A stretch of 35,818 nt of DNA. Source: Rhodobiaceae bacterium. Lineage in GTDB: Bacteria > Pseudomonadota > Alphaproteobacteria > Rhizobiales > JAKPQE01. This document shows positions 35,078-35,818 of this stretch, piece by piece. The notes beneath the pieces are model-generated. The model saw only the letters and a program-made list of their open reading frames with translations. It searched no databases and was not told the DNA's origin. The DNA lies in the NCBI GenBank assembly GCA_028278505.1, contig JANQEG010000034.1:1-35818 (forward strand), read 5' to 3'. Positions within the stretch are counted from its first letter, which is position 1. Every line of letters starts with the position of its first letter. The position numbers were made by a program, and so were the translations under genes.

Positions 35078-35779
35078 TCAGCCGACGCGTACCGTATCGG
35101 GGCGGCGCGCCGCGGGATTGCGGTCGGCGATCACCGTTTCGCCGGCGATCGCGCGCTGGCCGAGCGCGATCTGCGGCACCGCCCCCTCGGGCAGATAAAC
35201 ATCGAGGCGCGAGCCGAAGCGGATCATGCCGAAGCGGGCGCCGGCCTCGATCGCCTCGCCCTCGCGCGCCCAGCAGACGATGCGCCGGGCGACGAGCCCG
35301 GCGATCTGGACGACGCCGAGGCGGCCGCCGTCGGCCTCGATGACGACGCCGTTGCGCTCATTGTGCTCGCTCGCCTTGTCGAGCTCGGCATTGAGGAATT
35401 TGCCCGGCCGGTAGGCGACAGTCACGATGCGGCCGGCGACCGGCGCCCGGTTCACGTGGCAATTGAAGACGTTCATGAAGATCGAGATGCGGGTGAGCGG
35501 CCGATCGCCGAGGCCGAGTTCGGGCGGCGGCACGGCGGCGCCGATCAGCGAGACGCGGCCGTCGGCGGGGCTGACGACGAGGCTGCCGTCGACCGGCGTC
35601 ACCCGCTGCGGATCGCGGAAGAAGGCGGCACACCAAATCGTGAGACCGAGGCCGATCCAGAACAGCGGCGCCCACAGCCAGCCGAGGATCACCGACATAA
35701 CGAAGAAGCCGGCGATGAACGGCCACCCCTCGCGGTGGACCGGCGCAAGACTGCCGCGGATGGTGTCGAGAATATCCAT
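35078..35779 (-). CDS. psd: Phosphatidylserine decarboxylase proenzyme
   Basis: The 233-residue protein is a short-form Psd. It has one or two N-terminal helices (about 18-52), then [35 protein letters not shown] and the self-cleavage site RFGSR with S190, where the chain splits between G189 and S190 and the serine becomes the pyruvoyl cofactor. It decarboxylates phosphatidylserine to phosphatidylethanolamine. The ATG at 35779 is the only start compatible with the N-terminus [21 protein letters not shown]. Its stop is about 10 bases before the pssA start, indicating co-transcription. The order psd-pssA is normal for Hyphomicrobiales. Confidence 0.95.
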   Translation of the reverse strand: MDILDTIRGSLAPVHREGWPFIAGFFVMSVILGWLWAPLFWIGLGLTIWCAAFFRDPQRVTPVDGSLVVSPADGRVSLIGAAVPPPELGLGDRPLTRISIFMNVFNCHVNRAPVAGRIVTVAYRPGKFLNAELDKASEHNERNGVVIEADGGRLGVVQIAGLVARRIVCWAREGEAIEAGARFGMIRFGSRLDVYLPEGAVPQIALGQRAIAGETVIADRNPAARRPDTVRVG

Positions 35780-35818
35780 GCGGGCGTTTTAGTCGATTTT
35801 TCCGGGTCCGGGGGAAAT

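Overview
The window is a GC-rich bacterial chromosome segment. Protein families, TAGAGC-type extragenic repeats and abundant small extragenic palindromes point to an alphaproteobacterium, most likely Hyphomicrobiales (Rhizobiales). The species cannot be named from the sequence alone. I see no tRNA, rRNA, CRISPR array, transposase or phage gene.

Layout. (1) About 1-17.5 kb is a surface-polysaccharide (EPS, capsule or O-antigen) locus. It holds a methyltransferase-glycosyltransferase fusion, an AT-rich FkbM methyltransferase that looks inserted, a second SAM methyltransferase, a flippase-like membrane protein, a 1028-residue two-catalytic-domain glycosyltransferase, GT4 and GT2 glycosyltransferases, a sugar-nucleotide reductase (WbpV/WreQ type), a polyprenyl-phosphate sugar-phosphate transferase (WbpL/WecA type), a nucleotide-sugar 6-dehydrogenase and ManC. 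In its middle, on the opposite strand, lies a two-gene regulatory operon: a winged-helix protein with a Rossmann-like C-terminal domain, translationally coupled to a NusG/RfaH-like antiterminator. A near-perfect inverted repeat precedes it. (2) About 17.5-20.8 kb holds guaB (minus strand), a small exported protein of unknown function and dense extragenic repeats. (3) About 20.8-25.5 kb holds acyl-CoA catabolism genes: a bifunctional enoyl-CoA hydratase/3-hydroxyacyl-CoA dehydrogenase, divergent from a tightly overlapping paaG-paaI-thiolase operon like the lower phenylacetate pathway. (4) About 25.5-28 kb, minus strand, holds a membrane-anchored NDP-sugar 4,6-dehydratase (WbpM/PglF/CapD type) and a small two-helix membrane protein. 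(5) About 28.6-33.9 kb holds a PadR regulator followed by an RND efflux adaptor and pump. (6) At the right end are pssA and psd (minus strand), the two steps of phosphatidylethanolamine synthesis.

How the parts fit. The dehydratase in region 4 can supply UDP-4-keto-6-deoxy-HexNAc, the reductase in region 1 can reduce it to UDP-QuiNAc or UDP-FucNAc, and the WbpL-type transferase can load that sugar on undecaprenyl phosphate. ManC and the 6-dehydrogenase can supply GDP-mannose and a UDP-HexNAc uronate. No Wzx, Wzy or ABC exporter is visible, so the locus probably continues beyond the left edge or is split.

The most notable observations are: (a) an approximately 95-bp, about 85% identical duplicate of the end of the fusion glycosyltransferase gene flanking the AT-rich FkbM gene, a recombination footprint; (b) the winged-helix/Rossmann plus NusG-paralogue operon with its candidate operator; (c) five extragenic palindromes whose stems change in a compensatory way around a constant TTTC-type loop; (d) an RND pump lacking two of the proton-relay residues known from AcrB.
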